Origin: Tranquillimonas rosea | GTDB lineage: Bacteria; Pseudomonadota; Alphaproteobacteria; Rhodobacterales; Rhodobacteraceae | Direction: 5' to 3' | Assembly: GCF_900111315.1 (NCBI RefSeq) | Contig: NZ_FOGU01000001.1 | Location: 558,001-622,000 of the forward strand | DNA: 64,000 nt | Shown here: one piece after another, positions 53,257 to 62,562 of the stretch | Layout of the letters: every line of letters starts with the position of its first letter | How positions within the stretch are numbered: position 1 is the stretch's first letter | Notes under the pieces: generated by a model | The model's database searches: none | What the model was told of the DNA's origin: nothing | The model's input: only the letters and a program-made list of their open reading frames with translations | Program-made: the position numbers and the translations under genes

Positions 53257-55521
53257 ATGGCGGGCGACACGGCCACATTGCACGAATGGCGGGTCACGGG
53301 AATGGATTGCGGGTCCTGCGCCGCGAAGGTGCGGGGCGCGGTCGAGATCCTGCCCGGCGTCGAGGACGTGGATGTCGCCCTGATGGCCGAGCGCCTGCGG
53401 GTGACGCTCGACGACAGCCGCACCTCGACGGAACGGGTCGAGTCGGCCGTCCGCGCGGTGGGCTTCGGCATCGCCCCCCGCGGCGCCGCGCCGGAAAAGC
53501 CCGAGGGCGCTTTCGTCCTGCCCGAGGGCGCGTTCCCGGATGCGCCGTCGCCCGACGCCGATCCCGTCGCCGACGAAGCTTCGGCGACCGATCCGGCGTG
53601 GCATGCGACGGCGAAAGGCCGGTTGGTGATCGGAACCGGCCTGCTGCTGGCTATCGCCTGGACGATCCAGCTGACCGTCGGCGGCACCGCCGCGCACCTG
53701 GCCTTCACGCTGGCCACGCTGATCGGCGTGGCCCCCGTCGCGCTCAGGGCGGCGCGGATGGCGCGGGTCCGGATGCCCTTTACCATCGAGATGCTGATGA
53801 GCGTCGCCGCCTGCGGCGCGTTGGTGATCGGGGCGGTGCAGGAGGCGGCGCTGGTCGTGTTCCTCTTCGCCGTCGGCGAGACGCTCGAGGGGCTGGCGGC
53901 GGGAAAGGCGCGCGACGGCATCCGCGCCCTCGCCCGTCTGGTGCCAACGACCGCCCGTCTCGTCGAGGGCGCGCACATCACCGAGGTAGCGGCGGCGCGG
54001 CTGCGGATCGGGCAGGTCGTGCAGGTGCGCCCCGGCGACCGCGTGCCCGCCGACGGCACCGTCCTCGACGGCACGTCGGGCGTGGACGAAAGCCCGGTCA
54101 CCGGCGAAAGCGTGCCCCGCCTGAAGGAGCCCGGGGCGGACGTCTTTGCCGGCTCGATCAATACCGAGGCCGAGCTGCGCATCCGCGTCACCCGCGCGGC
54201 CGAGGACAACACGATCGCCCGCATCGTGCGGCTGGTGCAAGAGGCCGAGAGCGCCCGAGCCCCGACCGAGCGGTTCATCGACCGGTTCAGCCGGTCCTAC
54301 ATGCCCGCCGTCGTCGGACTGGCGCTGCTCGTCGCCGTCGTGCCGCCGCTGGCCGTCGGAGCAGCGTGGGACACGTGGGTCTACCGCGGCCTCGCGCTGC
54401 TGCTCATCGGGTGCCCCTGCGCGCTGGTGATCTCGGTCCCGGCCTCCATCGCCTCGGCCCTGTCGACCGGCGCGCGGCACGGCCTGTTGATGAAGGGCGG
54501 CGCGGTGATCGAGGAAGCCGCCCGCACCACCTGCGTCGCCTTCGACAAGACCGGGACGCTGACCGAAGGCCGGCCGCGCGTGACAGACATCGCCGCCGGG
54601 GACGGCGACAGCGCCGCGTTGCTGCGACTGGCGGCCTCGGTCGAGATGGGGGCCAGCCATCCCCTTGGCCGAGCCATCGTCGCGCGGGCCCGGACCGATG
54701 GCGTGGCCCCCGCGCCCGCCGAAGACAGCCGGGCGATACCGGGACTGGGCGCGACGGCGGATGTCGACGGGATGCGGATCACCGTGGGCGCGCCGCGCCT
54801 CGCCGCCGAGGCCGGCCTGCTGGACGACGCGACGGCGAACCGGATCGCGGCGCTGGAGGCCGAGGGCAAGACGGTCGTCACCGTGTTCGGCACCCGCCTG
54901 CACGGCATTATCGCCCTGCGCGACTCGCCCCGTCAGGATGCGGCCGAGGCCATCGGCCGCCTGCGCGGAATGGGCGTGGGATCGGTGATGCTGACCGGGG
55001 ACAACCCGGCGACCGCCGCGTCCATCGCCGGCGAACTGGGGCTCGATCACCGCGCCGGGCTGCTGCCCGAGGACAAGGTCGCCACGATCCGCGAGCTGAC
55101 GGCCTCGCACCGGGTGATGATGGTCGGCGACGGCATCAACGACGCCCCGGCGCTGGCACTGGCGCAGGTCGGGGTCGCGATGGGATCGGGGACTGACGTC
55201 GCGCTCGAGACCGCCGACGCGGCGATCCTGCGCAATCGCGTCGCCGACGTGCCGGCCCAGCTGAGGCTGGCGCGGACGACGATGGCCAACATCCGGCAGA
55301 ACGTCGCCATCGCGCTGGGGCTCAAGGGCGTGTTCCTGGTGACGACGATCTTCGGGGTGACGGGGCTGTGGATAGCCATCCTCGCCGACACGGGCGCGAC
55401 GGTGCTGGTCACGCTCAACGCGCTGCGGCTGCTGCGCTTCGACCCTGGCGGCACGCCGGCCGACGGACACCGGAGCGCACGGGCGCGTGCCCCTGCCCCG
55501 TCCGCGACCGAAGCCGCGTGA
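53257..55521 (+). CDS. zntA: Heavy-metal P1B-type ATPase (Zn/Cd/Pb exporter-like)
   Basis: The 754-residue protein has an N-terminal heavy-metal-associated domain (GMDCGSC, residues 16-21), an Asp/Pro-rich linker and eight transmembrane helices expected by family. It carries the ion-binding CPC (386-388), the phosphorylated Asp430 in FDKTGTLTEG, and the hinge VGDGININDAPAL-like segment MVGDGINDAPALALAQVGVAMG. CPC with a GMDCxxC domain and a C-terminal Asp-rich segment points to Zn/Cd/Pb export rather than copper. The MerR-type promoter upstream agrees. No MerR gene is in this window. Its TGA abuts the stop of the converging ThuA gene. Confidence 0.9.
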   Translation: MAGDTATLHEWRVTGMDCGSCAAKVRGAVEILPGVEDVDVALMAERLRVTLDDSRTSTERVESAVRAVGFGIAPRGAAPEKPEGAFVLPEGAFPDAPSPDADPVADEASATDPAWHATAKGRLVIGTGLLLAIAWTIQLTVGGTAAHLAFTLATLIGVAPVALRAARMARVRMPFTIEMLMSVAACGALVIGAVQEAALVVFLFAVGETLEGLAAGKARDGIRALARLVPTTARLVEGAHITEVAAARLRIGQVVQVRPGDRVPADGTVLDGTSGVDESPVTGESVPRLKEPGADVFAGSINTEAELRIRVTRAAEDNTIARIVRLVQEAESARAPTERFIDRFSRSYMPAVVGLALLVAVVPPLAVGAAWDTWVYRGLALLLIGCPCALVISVPASIASALSTGARHGLLMKGGAVIEEAARTTCVAFDKTGTLTEGRPRVTDIAAGDGDSAALLRLAASVEMGASHPLGRAIVARARTDGVAPAPAEDSRAIPGLGATADVDGMRITVGAPRLAAEAGLLDDATANRIAALEAEGKTVVTVFGTRLHGIIALRDSPRQDAAEAIGRLRGMGVGSVMLTGDNPATAASIAGELGLDHRAGLLPEDKVATIRELTASHRVMMVGDGINDAPALALAQVGVAMGSGTDVALETADAAILRNRVADVPAQLRLARTTMANIRQNVAIALGLKGVFLVTTIFGVTGLWIAILADTGATVLVTLNALRLLRFDPGGTPADGHRSARARAPAPSATEAA

Positions 55522-56235
55522 TCAGCCGCCGCCCGAGGACCGTGCGGCCCAAGCCATGCCGCGGCGCATGATCTCGGTCACCTGAGGCACCTTCAGATCG
55601 GCCAGCTCATGCCCGATCGAGCAGTAGAAGATGCGGCCCCGATCCCAGCGCCGCTTCCACACGACCGGCACGACCGTGCCCTCGATCCACCAGAGGTGGT
55701 CGCCAGAGAACGTCGTCGTCGCCAGCACCTCGTTCTGCGCGTCGGTGAGCATGTAGTATTGCTCGGAATGCATCCGGAAGCTGCCGATCCCCTGCATGAT
55801 CGGATCGGCCGGGCGGGTGACGGTCACGTCGTAATCAACGTAGTCGTCGGTGGGCGTCGGATTGTCGGGCCAGCCCGGCGGATGGGCGACGAACTGCCCG
55901 CCGATCAGGAAGTGATAGGTCGGCCTGTCGCGGAACGCGTCGCCCATGTGCCCGTGCCAGCCCGCCAGCCCGCAGCCGCCACCGACGAGGGTCAGAAGCC
56001 CGTCCTCTTCCTCTTTCGTCATGTTGCCGAATTCCGGCTGGTGCGAGGACCGCGCAGAGGACCAGATCGGCACGATCAGGTCGGCATCGGCCATGCTCCC
56101 CGGATCCGCGAGTGGAGAGAGCGTGTCGTGGACGGTGACGCTGGCGCCGTCCTCTTCGAGCAGCGACTTGCACCAATCGGCAAAGGCGGTGGGGTCATGG
56201 CCCTCCCATCCGCCGGCAAACAAAACGGCCTTCAT
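55522..56235 (-). CDS. ThuA family (trehalose utilisation-like) protein
   Basis: The 237-residue protein has the flavodoxin-like class I amidotransferase fold of ThuA (MKAVLFAGGWEGHDP, IVPIWSSARSSHQPEF, GLLTLVGGGCGLAGWHGHMGDAF, FRMHSEQYYMLTD, RGRIFYCSIGHELAD). Family members act in sugar catabolism in several alphaproteobacteria, but the chemistry is not settled. Its start overlaps the dehydrogenase stop by four bases, so it is the last gene of the operon. Confidence 0.88.
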   Translation of the reverse strand: MKAVLFAGGWEGHDPTAFADWCKSLLEEDGASVTVHDTLSPLADPGSMADADLIVPIWSSARSSHQPEFGNMTKEEEDGLLTLVGGGCGLAGWHGHMGDAFRDRPTYHFLIGGQFVAHPPGWPDNPTPTDDYVDYDVTVTRPADPIMQGIGSFRMHSEQYYMLTDAQNEVLATTTFSGDHLWWIEGTVVPVVWKRRWDRGRIFYCSIGHELADLKVPQVTEIMRRGMAWAARSSGGG

Positions 56236-57098
56236 CCGTTCTCCTTCCGCATGTAGTTCACCATCGCGGCCATGTCGCGCGCGTCGAACCCGTCGGCTCC
56301 TGCGCGGCGCAGCCAGTCCAGCGTCTCGCGGCCCTGAGGCATCGCGACCCCCAGCCGGTCGGCCAGTGCGGTCGTCACCTCCATGTCCTTCCGCGCCAGG
56401 GCCACGGTGAAGGTCACGTCGTGGGCTGCCTCGTCGAGATAGAGCGGACGGCGATAGGACAGCATCGGCGCCGCGGCGGCGCTGGCCTCGATCGCGTCGA
56501 ACGCGGACTCGGGAGCGATGCCGGCCGCCTCGGCCAGCGTCAGCGCCTCGGCCAGCGTCTGGTTCAACCCGTGGATCAGCGAATTGACGGCGAGCTTCAT
56601 CACCGACCCCGCACCCACCGATCCCAGACAGATCACCTTGTCGCCCATCGCGTCGAGCACGGGGCGCAGCGGGTCGGTCGCGGCCTGATCGGCGCCCACC
56701 ATGATCATCAGCTTCGCCGCCTCGGCCGCCCCCGTGGCGCCCGAGACCGGCGCGTCGATCACGGCCACCTCGCCCGAGCGGTCGGCAAGGGCGCGGATGT
56801 GGTCGGGGCTCATCGTACCCATCTCAAGGAAGGTCCGTACCCCGCGGCCCGCGAACAGTCCGTCGGGGCCGTCGTGCACCGCGTCCGACGAGGGGTCGTC
56901 GGCCAGCATCGTGACGACCACCTCGGTCGCGTCGGCCAGCTCACGCGGGGTGGCGGCGACGGCGGCCTTGTGGGCCTCGGCGAATTGCACGGCCTTCTCG
57001 GGCGAGCGGTTCCAGACCGTCACCTCGTGTCCCGCCGCGACAAGGTTCGCGGCCATGCGCCAACCCATCCGGCCCAGCCCGGCAAAGCCGACCCGCAT
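56232..57098 (-). CDS. NAD(P)-dependent beta-hydroxyacid dehydrogenase (3-hydroxyisobutyrate dehydrogenase family)
   Basis: The 288-residue protein has a Rossmann GLGRMG, the family APVSGATGAAEAAKLMIMVG and the catalytic Lys in SVMKLAVNSLIHGLNQ. It probably oxidises or reduces a sugar-derived hydroxy acid produced by the operon, for instance a tetronic or tartronic-type acid, but this is inference. Start 57098 is set by MRVGFAGLGRMG. It overlaps both neighbours by about four bases. Confidence 0.88.
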   Translation of the reverse strand: MRVGFAGLGRMGWRMAANLVAAGHEVTVWNRSPEKAVQFAEAHKAAVAATPRELADATEVVVTMLADDPSSDAVHDGPDGLFAGRGVRTFLEMGTMSPDHIRALADRSGEVAVIDAPVSGATGAAEAAKLMIMVGADQAATDPLRPVLDAMGDKVICLGSVGAGSVMKLAVNSLIHGLNQTLAEALTLAEAAGIAPESAFDAIEASAAAAPMLSYRRPLYLDEAAHDVTFTVALARKDMEVTTALADRLGVAMPQGRETLDWLRRAGADGFDARDMAAMVNYMRKENG

Positions 57099-58609
57099 CA
57101 CGCCGCCTCCTGCGCGCGGATGCCGGAGATCGCCTGGACGAGCGTGTCCTCCGTCACCTCGTCGGAGGTGAACTCGCGCATCACCCGGCCCTGGTACATC
57201 GCGACGATGCGGTCCGAGACATGCAGGACCTCGGGCATCTCGGACGAGATCACGATGACAGCATAGCCCGAGCGGGCGAGTTCGCGGATCAGGTTGTGGA
57301 TCTCGGACTTGCTGCCGACGTCGATGCCGCGGGTCGGTTCGTCGACGATGAGCAGCTTGGGTTTCATAGCCAGCCACTTGCCGATGACGATCTTCTGCTG
57401 GTTGCCGCCCGACAGGTTGCCCACCATCGACCGCCACGACGGCGCCTTGATCTCCAACCGGTCGCGATAGATGTCGTAGATCGCGACCTCGGACCCGTTC
57501 GACACGAACGGCCCCGTCGTCAGGTCGCCGATCTGCGGCAGGGTGATGTTGTCGCGGCAGCTCATCCCAAGGACAAGCCCCTGCTCCTTGCGGCTCTCGG
57601 GCACCAGCGAGATGCCCCGCTCGATCGCGTCGGCCGGCGAACTGACGGTCACAGACTCGCCGTCCAGCAGAATCTCCCCGGCCGAGGGCGTCCTGAGGCC
57701 GAAGAGCGTCTCGGCGATCTCGGTCCGCCCCGCTCCGACGAGGCCGTAGAACCCGACCACCTCGCCCGCGCGAACCTTGAAGCTGACGTCCTGGTAGAGT
57801 TTGCCGCAGCTCAGCCCGCGCACGTCCAGCGTCACGCCGCCCAGATCGTGATGCAGCGTGTTGCGCGAATAGTCGAGCGAGCGTCCGATCATCAGCTGCG
57901 TGACCTCGTCCTCGTTCGTCTCGGCGGTCTCGAGCGTGCCGCGATAGGCGCCGTCCCGCAGCACGCTGATCCGGTCGGAGATGGTGAAGATCTCGTCCAT
58001 CCGGTGCGAGATGTAGACGATGCCGACGCCCTGCGCCTTGAGGTCGTTGATGATGTCGAACAGCACGACTTTCTCGGCGTCGGTGAGCGAGGCGGTGGGC
58101 TCGTCGAAGATCACCGCCTTGGCGTCCACCGTCAGCGCGCGGGCGATCTCGACCATCTGCTTCTTGGCGATCGACAGGCGCGAGACCTTCACCTCGGGGC
58201 CGAAATCGCAGTTCAGCTTTTTCAGGATCGCGCCGGCACGGGCGAAGAGCGTCTTCCAGTCGACGCGACCGAAGGACTTGGTCGGCAGCTCGCCCAGGAA
58301 GATGTTCTCGGCCGCCGTCATCTCTTCGGCCAGCGACAGTTCCTGGTGGATCAGCACGACACCCTTCGACTTGGCCGCCAGCGGCGACGGCAGGACCGTC
58401 TCCTTCTCCTCGATGTAGAGGCGGCCGGAATCGGGCTGATACATGCCCGCGATCACCTTCATCAGGGTCGATTTCCCGGCGCCGTTCTCGCCCAGCAGGG
58501 CGTGGCATTCGCCCGGCATCACCTCGAAGCTCACCCCGTCGAGGGCACGCACGCCAGGGAAGGTCTTGACGATGTTGTCGAGCCGGAGTGCGGGGGTCTG
58601 GTCGCTCAT
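57098..58609 (-). CDS. Sugar ABC transporter ATP-binding protein (RbsA/XylG-like double ATPase)
   Basis: The 503-residue protein has two ABC domains. Domain 1 has Walker A GENGAGKST, Q-loop region LIHQELS, signature SRLSIAKKQ and Walker B VIFDEPTASLT. Domain 2 has the degenerate Walker A GLVGAGRTE, signature LSGGNQQK and Walker B LLIVDEPTRGIDVG. This pair is typical of ribose/xylose-type (CUT2) importers. Its start overlaps the permease stop by four bases. Confidence 0.95.
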   Translation of the reverse strand: MSDQTPALRLDNIVKTFPGVRALDGVSFEVMPGECHALLGENGAGKSTLMKVIAGMYQPDSGRLYIEEKETVLPSPLAAKSKGVVLIHQELSLAEEMTAAENIFLGELPTKSFGRVDWKTLFARAGAILKKLNCDFGPEVKVSRLSIAKKQMVEIARALTVDAKAVIFDEPTASLTDAEKVVLFDIINDLKAQGVGIVYISHRMDEIFTISDRISVLRDGAYRGTLETAETNEDEVTQLMIGRSLDYSRNTLHHDLGGVTLDVRGLSCGKLYQDVSFKVRAGEVVGFYGLVGAGRTEIAETLFGLRTPSAGEILLDGESVTVSSPADAIERGISLVPESRKEQGLVLGMSCRDNITLPQIGDLTTGPFVSNGSEVAIYDIYRDRLEIKAPSWRSMVGNLSGGNQQKIVIGKWLAMKPKLLIVDEPTRGIDVGSKSEIHNLIRELARSGYAVIVISSEMPEVLHVSDRIVAMYQGRVMREFTSDEVTEDTLVQAISGIRAQEAA

Positions 58610-59580
58610 GTCCGAAGCTCCTCCTTGCCGCCGCGGGTCAGCTGCTTGTCGAGGAACAGCACCGCGATCAGGATCGTGCCGAGGATCACCAGCACGTAGA
58701 ATGCCGGGACCTGCATCAGGTTCATGCCGTTGCGCAGGATGCCGATCGCCAGCACCCCGCCGAACGTGCCGATGATCGTGCCCGACCCGCCCGTCAGCTT
58801 GGTGCCGCCCAGCACAACCGCGGTGATCGTCCAGAGCTCGTATTCCCGGCCCAGGTTCGGCGTCGCCGCGCCCATCTGCGTGCTGAGCGTGATGCCGGCC
58901 AGCGCAGCGAAGAAGCCCACAAGCATGAAGTTGATCAGCATGTGCGGACCGACCCGGATGCCAGCGTTCACCGCCGCTTCGCGGTTGCCCCCGACGGCGT
59001 AGGTGTTGCGCCCGTGGACCGTGCCCGACAGCAGAAGATGCGTGCCGAGCGCGAACAGCAGGAACAGCACCGCCAGCGTCGGCAGCCCCGCCACCGACGA
59101 GGCACCGAAATCGGAATAGGCGAAGTTCATCGCGAAGAACGACTGCTCTTCGGTATAGGCGAAGACCAGGCCCCGCACGCCGAGCATCGCCCCGAGCGTG
59201 ACGATGAAGGCGTCGACGCCGGTCTTCCACACGATCAGCCCGTTCACCGCGCCCAGGATCACGCCGGACATCAGCCCGGCGATGACCCCCGGCAGGATCG
59301 CCCAGTTGCCCCAGTTGGCGAAGGCCTCCCACCCTTGGATGTCGATCGCCAGCGACGCAGCGAGCGCGACCGTGGCGCCGACGCTGAGGTCGATGTTCCC
59401 GTTGATCATCACCAGCGTCATGCCAAGGGCGATCAGCCCGATGGTCGAGGTCTGCACCAGGATGTTCTGGAAGTTCTGCAGGTCGAAGAAGTAGGGGTTC
59501 GCGAAGCTGAAGAAGACGAAGATCAGCACGACGAAGCCCCAGATCGGGTTGCGGATGAGCCATGTCTTGAGGGTCTGCAT
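58606..59580 (-). CDS. Sugar ABC transporter permease (CUT2 type)
   Basis: The 324-residue protein has about eight transmembrane helices and the CUT2 motifs GMTLVMINGNIDLSVGATVAL and GGTKLTGGSGTIIGTFGGVLAIGILRNGMNL. It is one half of the import channel. It overlaps the ATPase gene and lies 15 bases downstream of the second permease gene. Confidence 0.94.
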   Translation of the reverse strand: MQTLKTWLIRNPIWGFVVLIFVFFSFANPYFFDLQNFQNILVQTSTIGLIALGMTLVMINGNIDLSVGATVALAASLAIDIQGWEAFANWGNWAILPGVIAGLMSGVILGAVNGLIVWKTGVDAFIVTLGAMLGVRGLVFAYTEEQSFFAMNFAYSDFGASSVAGLPTLAVLFLLFALGTHLLLSGTVHGRNTYAVGGNREAAVNAGIRVGPHMLINFMLVGFFAALAGITLSTQMGAATPNLGREYELWTITAVVLGGTKLTGGSGTIIGTFGGVLAIGILRNGMNLMQVPAFYVLVILGTILIAVLFLDKQLTRGGKEELRT

Positions 59581-59595
59581 CTCGGTCTCTCCCGT

Positions 59596-60615
59596 TCAGG
59601 CGATCGGCGACAGGAGCCGTCCGCGCTTGGCGGCGACATCCAGCCACACGGCCAGGATGATGACGATCCAGGTGACGATCCACTGGACGTAGTAGGCGTA
59701 GCCCAGCAGCAGCAGGCCATTCTGGATGAAGCCCAGGATCAGCACGCCGATCACCGTCTTCAGAACGTTGCCGGACCCGCCCAGCAGCGAGGTGCCGCCA
59801 AGGATCACCGTGGCCAGCACCTGCAGCTCGTAACCCTGGCCCACGTTGTTCTGACTGCCCATCACCCGGCTGCCCAGGATGATCGCTGCGATGCCGACGC
59901 ACAGCGCCGAGATCACGTAGGTCAGAAACACCGTGCGCGACCGCCGGATGCCGCTGAAGGTCGCCGCCGTGGGATTGCCGCCCACGGCATAGACCCTGCG
60001 GCCGAACGGCGTGTAGGCCATGACGATGTGCATCAGCACGGCCAGCCCGAGGAAGATCACGATGGGCGACGCGATGCCCAGCATCTGCCCGCGCCCGAAG
60101 ATCGCGAACCACGTGCCCTGCTGGTTGGCGATGTCGACGTTCTGGCCGCCGGAATAGATCAGCGTCAGCCCCTGTATCGCCGACAGCATGCCGAGCGTGA
60201 CGATCAGCGAGTTCAGCCGCAGGAAGCCCACGAGCGTCCCGTTCACCGCGCCGATGCACAGGGTCGCCAGCAGCATCACCGGGATCGCGAGTTCGGGGCC
60301 GAGCTTGTCGTGCAGGTCCACGACCATCACGGTCGAGAACGACAGCATCGACCCGACCGAAAGGTCCAGGTTGCCGCCGATGACCACGACGGTCACCCCG
60401 ACCGCCATCACGCCGATGATCGCGCTCTGTCGCAGAACGGTCATCACGTTGTCCGCACTCAGGAAGCGTTCGGAAAACAGCGCGAATCCCAGCATGAACA
60501 GGGCAAAGGCGATCAGGATGCCCTGCTTCGCCAATACCGACACGACGGCATTGCCCTGTACGCGTCGCTTCGGCTTGGATGCTTCGCCGACCTCTGACTT
60601 CGTTTCTGCCACCAT
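59596..60615 (-). CDS. Sugar ABC transporter permease (CUT2 type)
   Basis: The 339-residue protein carries GVTVVVIGGNLDLSVGSML and GGTSLLGGSGNVLKTVIGVLILGFIQNG, the same motifs as its neighbour with clear sequence divergence, so the transporter is a heterodimer. A hydrophilic N-terminus of about 25 residues precedes the first helix. It is 31 bases downstream of the SDR gene. Confidence 0.94.
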   Translation of the reverse strand: MVAETKSEVGEASKPKRRVQGNAVVSVLAKQGILIAFALFMLGFALFSERFLSADNVMTVLRQSAIIGVMAVGVTVVVIGGNLDLSVGSMLSFSTVMVVDLHDKLGPELAIPVMLLATLCIGAVNGTLVGFLRLNSLIVTLGMLSAIQGLTLIYSGGQNVDIANQQGTWFAIFGRGQMLGIASPIVIFLGLAVLMHIVMAYTPFGRRVYAVGGNPTAATFSGIRRSRTVFLTYVISALCVGIAAIILGSRVMGSQNNVGQGYELQVLATVILGGTSLLGGSGNVLKTVIGVLILGFIQNGLLLLGYAYYVQWIVTWIVIILAVWLDVAAKRGRLLSPIA

Positions 60616-60646
60616 GGCGGCACACTCCTCCCCGGTTGCCGGTCCG

Positions 60647-61444
60647 TCAGACCAGCGTCATTCCTCCGTCGATCATCACGATCTGGCCGGTCATGTAGTC
60701 GCTCTCCGGCGCGGCCAGGAACGTGGTCGTGCCGGTGATGTCGTCGGGCCTGGCGACGCGTCCCTTCAGGATGTCGCGGGCGAATTCCTGCATCGCCTGC
60801 CCCGGCCGCTCGGCCGCGCCGATCGACATCAGGTCGCGGTCGACCTCTTCCCACATCTCGGTGGCCACCACGCCGGGCGCGAAGCCGGTGACGGTGATGT
60901 TGTGCTTGGCGAGGTCCCGCGCGCCCGATTGCGTCAGCGACACCACGGCCCACTTGCTCGCGCAGTAGGGCGCGACATTGTCGAAGCCCTGCCGCGAGGC
61001 GATCGAGGCGGTGTTGACGATCTTGCCACCAGTGCCCTGCGCGATCATCTGACGCGCGGCCTCCTGCATGCCGATCATCACGCCCAGGCCGTTGATGCCC
61101 ATGATGAAGTTCCAGTTGTCCTCGGTCACGTCGAGGAAGTTCATCGGCTTGTTGACGCCGGCATTGTTGAACTTGACGTCCAGCCTCCCGAACTTGTCGA
61201 CCACGGCGGCGATCATCGCCCGGACCTGCGTGCGGTCGCGCACGTCGACACCGGCCGCCATCACGTTGTCGGCGCGCCCGTTCAGGCGCTGGCGGTTGGC
61301 CTCGGCCACCTCGTTGGCCTTGTCGCCGTTCAGATCGGCGAAGCAGACCATTGCGCCCTCGTCCAGAAGCGCTTCGCCGATGGCGCGGCCGATCCCCTGC
61401 GCCGCCCCGGTCACCAGGCAGACCCGATCACTCACACGTCCCAT
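60647..61444 (-). CDS. Short-chain dehydrogenase (sugar/polyol dehydrogenase-like)
   Basis: The 265-residue classical SDR has TGAAQGIG, the NAG motif (NNAGVNK), catalytic Ser in NTASIAS and YCASK. It ends with YMTGQIVMIDGG, typical of NAD-dependent sugar or polyol dehydrogenases. It lies between the binding-protein gene and the permeases, so it likely oxidises the imported substrate. The specific sugar is not known. Confidence 0.9.
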   Translation of the reverse strand: MGRVSDRVCLVTGAAQGIGRAIGEALLDEGAMVCFADLNGDKANEVAEANRQRLNGRADNVMAAGVDVRDRTQVRAMIAAVVDKFGRLDVKFNNAGVNKPMNFLDVTEDNWNFIMGINGLGVMIGMQEAARQMIAQGTGGKIVNTASIASRQGFDNVAPYCASKWAVVSLTQSGARDLAKHNITVTGFAPGVVATEMWEEVDRDLMSIGAAERPGQAMQEFARDILKGRVARPDDITGTTTFLAAPESDYMTGQIVMIDGGMTLV

Positions 61445-61472
61445 GCGTCCTCTCCCGTTCTGCGATGCGAAA

Positions 61473-61499
61473 GGCGCGGGCCCTGTTGTGACCCGCGCC
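61473..61499 (-). terminator. Intercistronic stem-loop downstream of the binding-protein gene
   Basis: GGCGCGGG (61473-61480) pairs perfectly with CCCGCGCC (61492-61499) over an 11-base loop, followed on the minus strand by TTTC. It sits between the binding protein and the SDR. In ABC operons such hairpins usually raise the level of binding-protein mRNA by partial termination or 3' protection. Confidence 0.6.
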
Positions 61500-61512
61500 T
61501 CCCGGGAGGGCC

Positions 61513-62484
61513 TCAGAACACCGGCTTGTCGAACTCTTCCATGTTCTCCTGGGTGATCTTCGGCGTGTCGAAGTAGTTGAGGAAGGGCACCTCGGCGCCG
61601 TTCAGCACGTCGATCGCCGTCTGCAGGGCGGCCTCGGCATCGTCGACCGGGGACTGGTAGATCGAGCCCCAGTATTCGCCCCGGCCCATCGCCTCGTAGC
61701 CGACGGCAAAGTTCGTGGCGCCGACAAAGGTGATGTCCTCGGCCCGGCCGGCCGCCTTGGCGGCGTTCAGGGCGCCGACGCCCATGTTGTCGTCACCGGC
61801 ATAGACGCCGTCGATGTCGTCGTACTTGGTGAGGAAGGATTCCATCACGCGCTGCGACTTCTCGCGGTTCCAGTCGCCCGGCTGCGTCTCGACCAAGGTG
61901 ACCTCCGGACACACCTCGGGAAGGCGATCTTCGAAGCCCTTCGCGCGCTCCAGCGCGGTGGTGTAGCCCGGCTGGCCCGAGATCTGCACGATCTGAGCCT
62001 CTGTCTCGATCCCCTGTTCCTTGAAGCGGTCGCACATGATTTCGGCCGAGCGCGAGCCCTGAGTGATGTTGTCGGGCCCCGAGAAGGAGGCGATGAAGTC
62101 GAAGCCTTCCTCGGCGATGTTCGAGTTGGTGATGACCACGGGGATGCCGGCCTGCTTGGCCTGGCGCACGGCCGGCACGACTGCCTGGCCGTTGGTCGGC
62201 CAGATGATGATGGCGTCCACCTGCTGCTGGATCAGGTCCTGGATCTGAGCGATCTGGCGGGCGACGTCGCCGCCGGCGTCAAGCACGATCGTATCAACGT
62301 TATCGAGCTCGGCGGCCGCGTTCTCGAACGCCTGCTCATACGTGGTCTGATAGCTGTCGACGCCCACGTTGTTCTGCGTGATGCCGATCGTCATCGTGTC
62401 GTCCTGCGCGGCGGCGGCGCCGGCGAAAGCCAGGCCGGCCAGAGCCGTCGTCCCGAGCACGGTAATCCTGCGGGTCGTTTTCAT
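61513..62484 (-). CDS. Sugar ABC transporter substrate-binding protein (RbsB-like)
   Basis: The 323-residue protein has a signal peptide (residues 1-26, KTTRRITVLGTTALAGLAFAGAAAAQ) and a type I periplasmic binding fold: TMTIGITQNNVGVDSYQTTYEQAF, DAIIIWPTNGQAVVPAVRQAK, IPVVITNSNI, VYAGDDNMGVGALNAAKAAGR. It is cluster B by its RbsB-like pattern. It heads the operon and starts at 62484, where GGGAGGA is well spaced. The ligand is a pentose, hexose or polyol, not resolved by sequence. Confidence 0.93.
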   Translation of the reverse strand: MKTTRRITVLGTTALAGLAFAGAAAAQDDTMTIGITQNNVGVDSYQTTYEQAFENAAAELDNVDTIVLDAGGDVARQIAQIQDLIQQQVDAIIIWPTNGQAVVPAVRQAKQAGIPVVITNSNIAEEGFDFIASFSGPDNITQGSRSAEIMCDRFKEQGIETEAQIVQISGQPGYTTALERAKGFEDRLPEVCPEVTLVETQPGDWNREKSQRVMESFLTKYDDIDGVYAGDDNMGVGALNAAKAAGRAEDITFVGATNFAVGYEAMGRGEYWGSIYQSPVDDAEAALQTAIDVLNGAEVPFLNYFDTPKITQENMEEFDKPVF

Positions 62485-62562
62485 GGTCGTGTATCCTCCC
62501 GGTGTATTGTCGTGATCCGACATTCTTTCTCGGCCCGCCCCGTCACTGGTCCTCCCGGAGGG

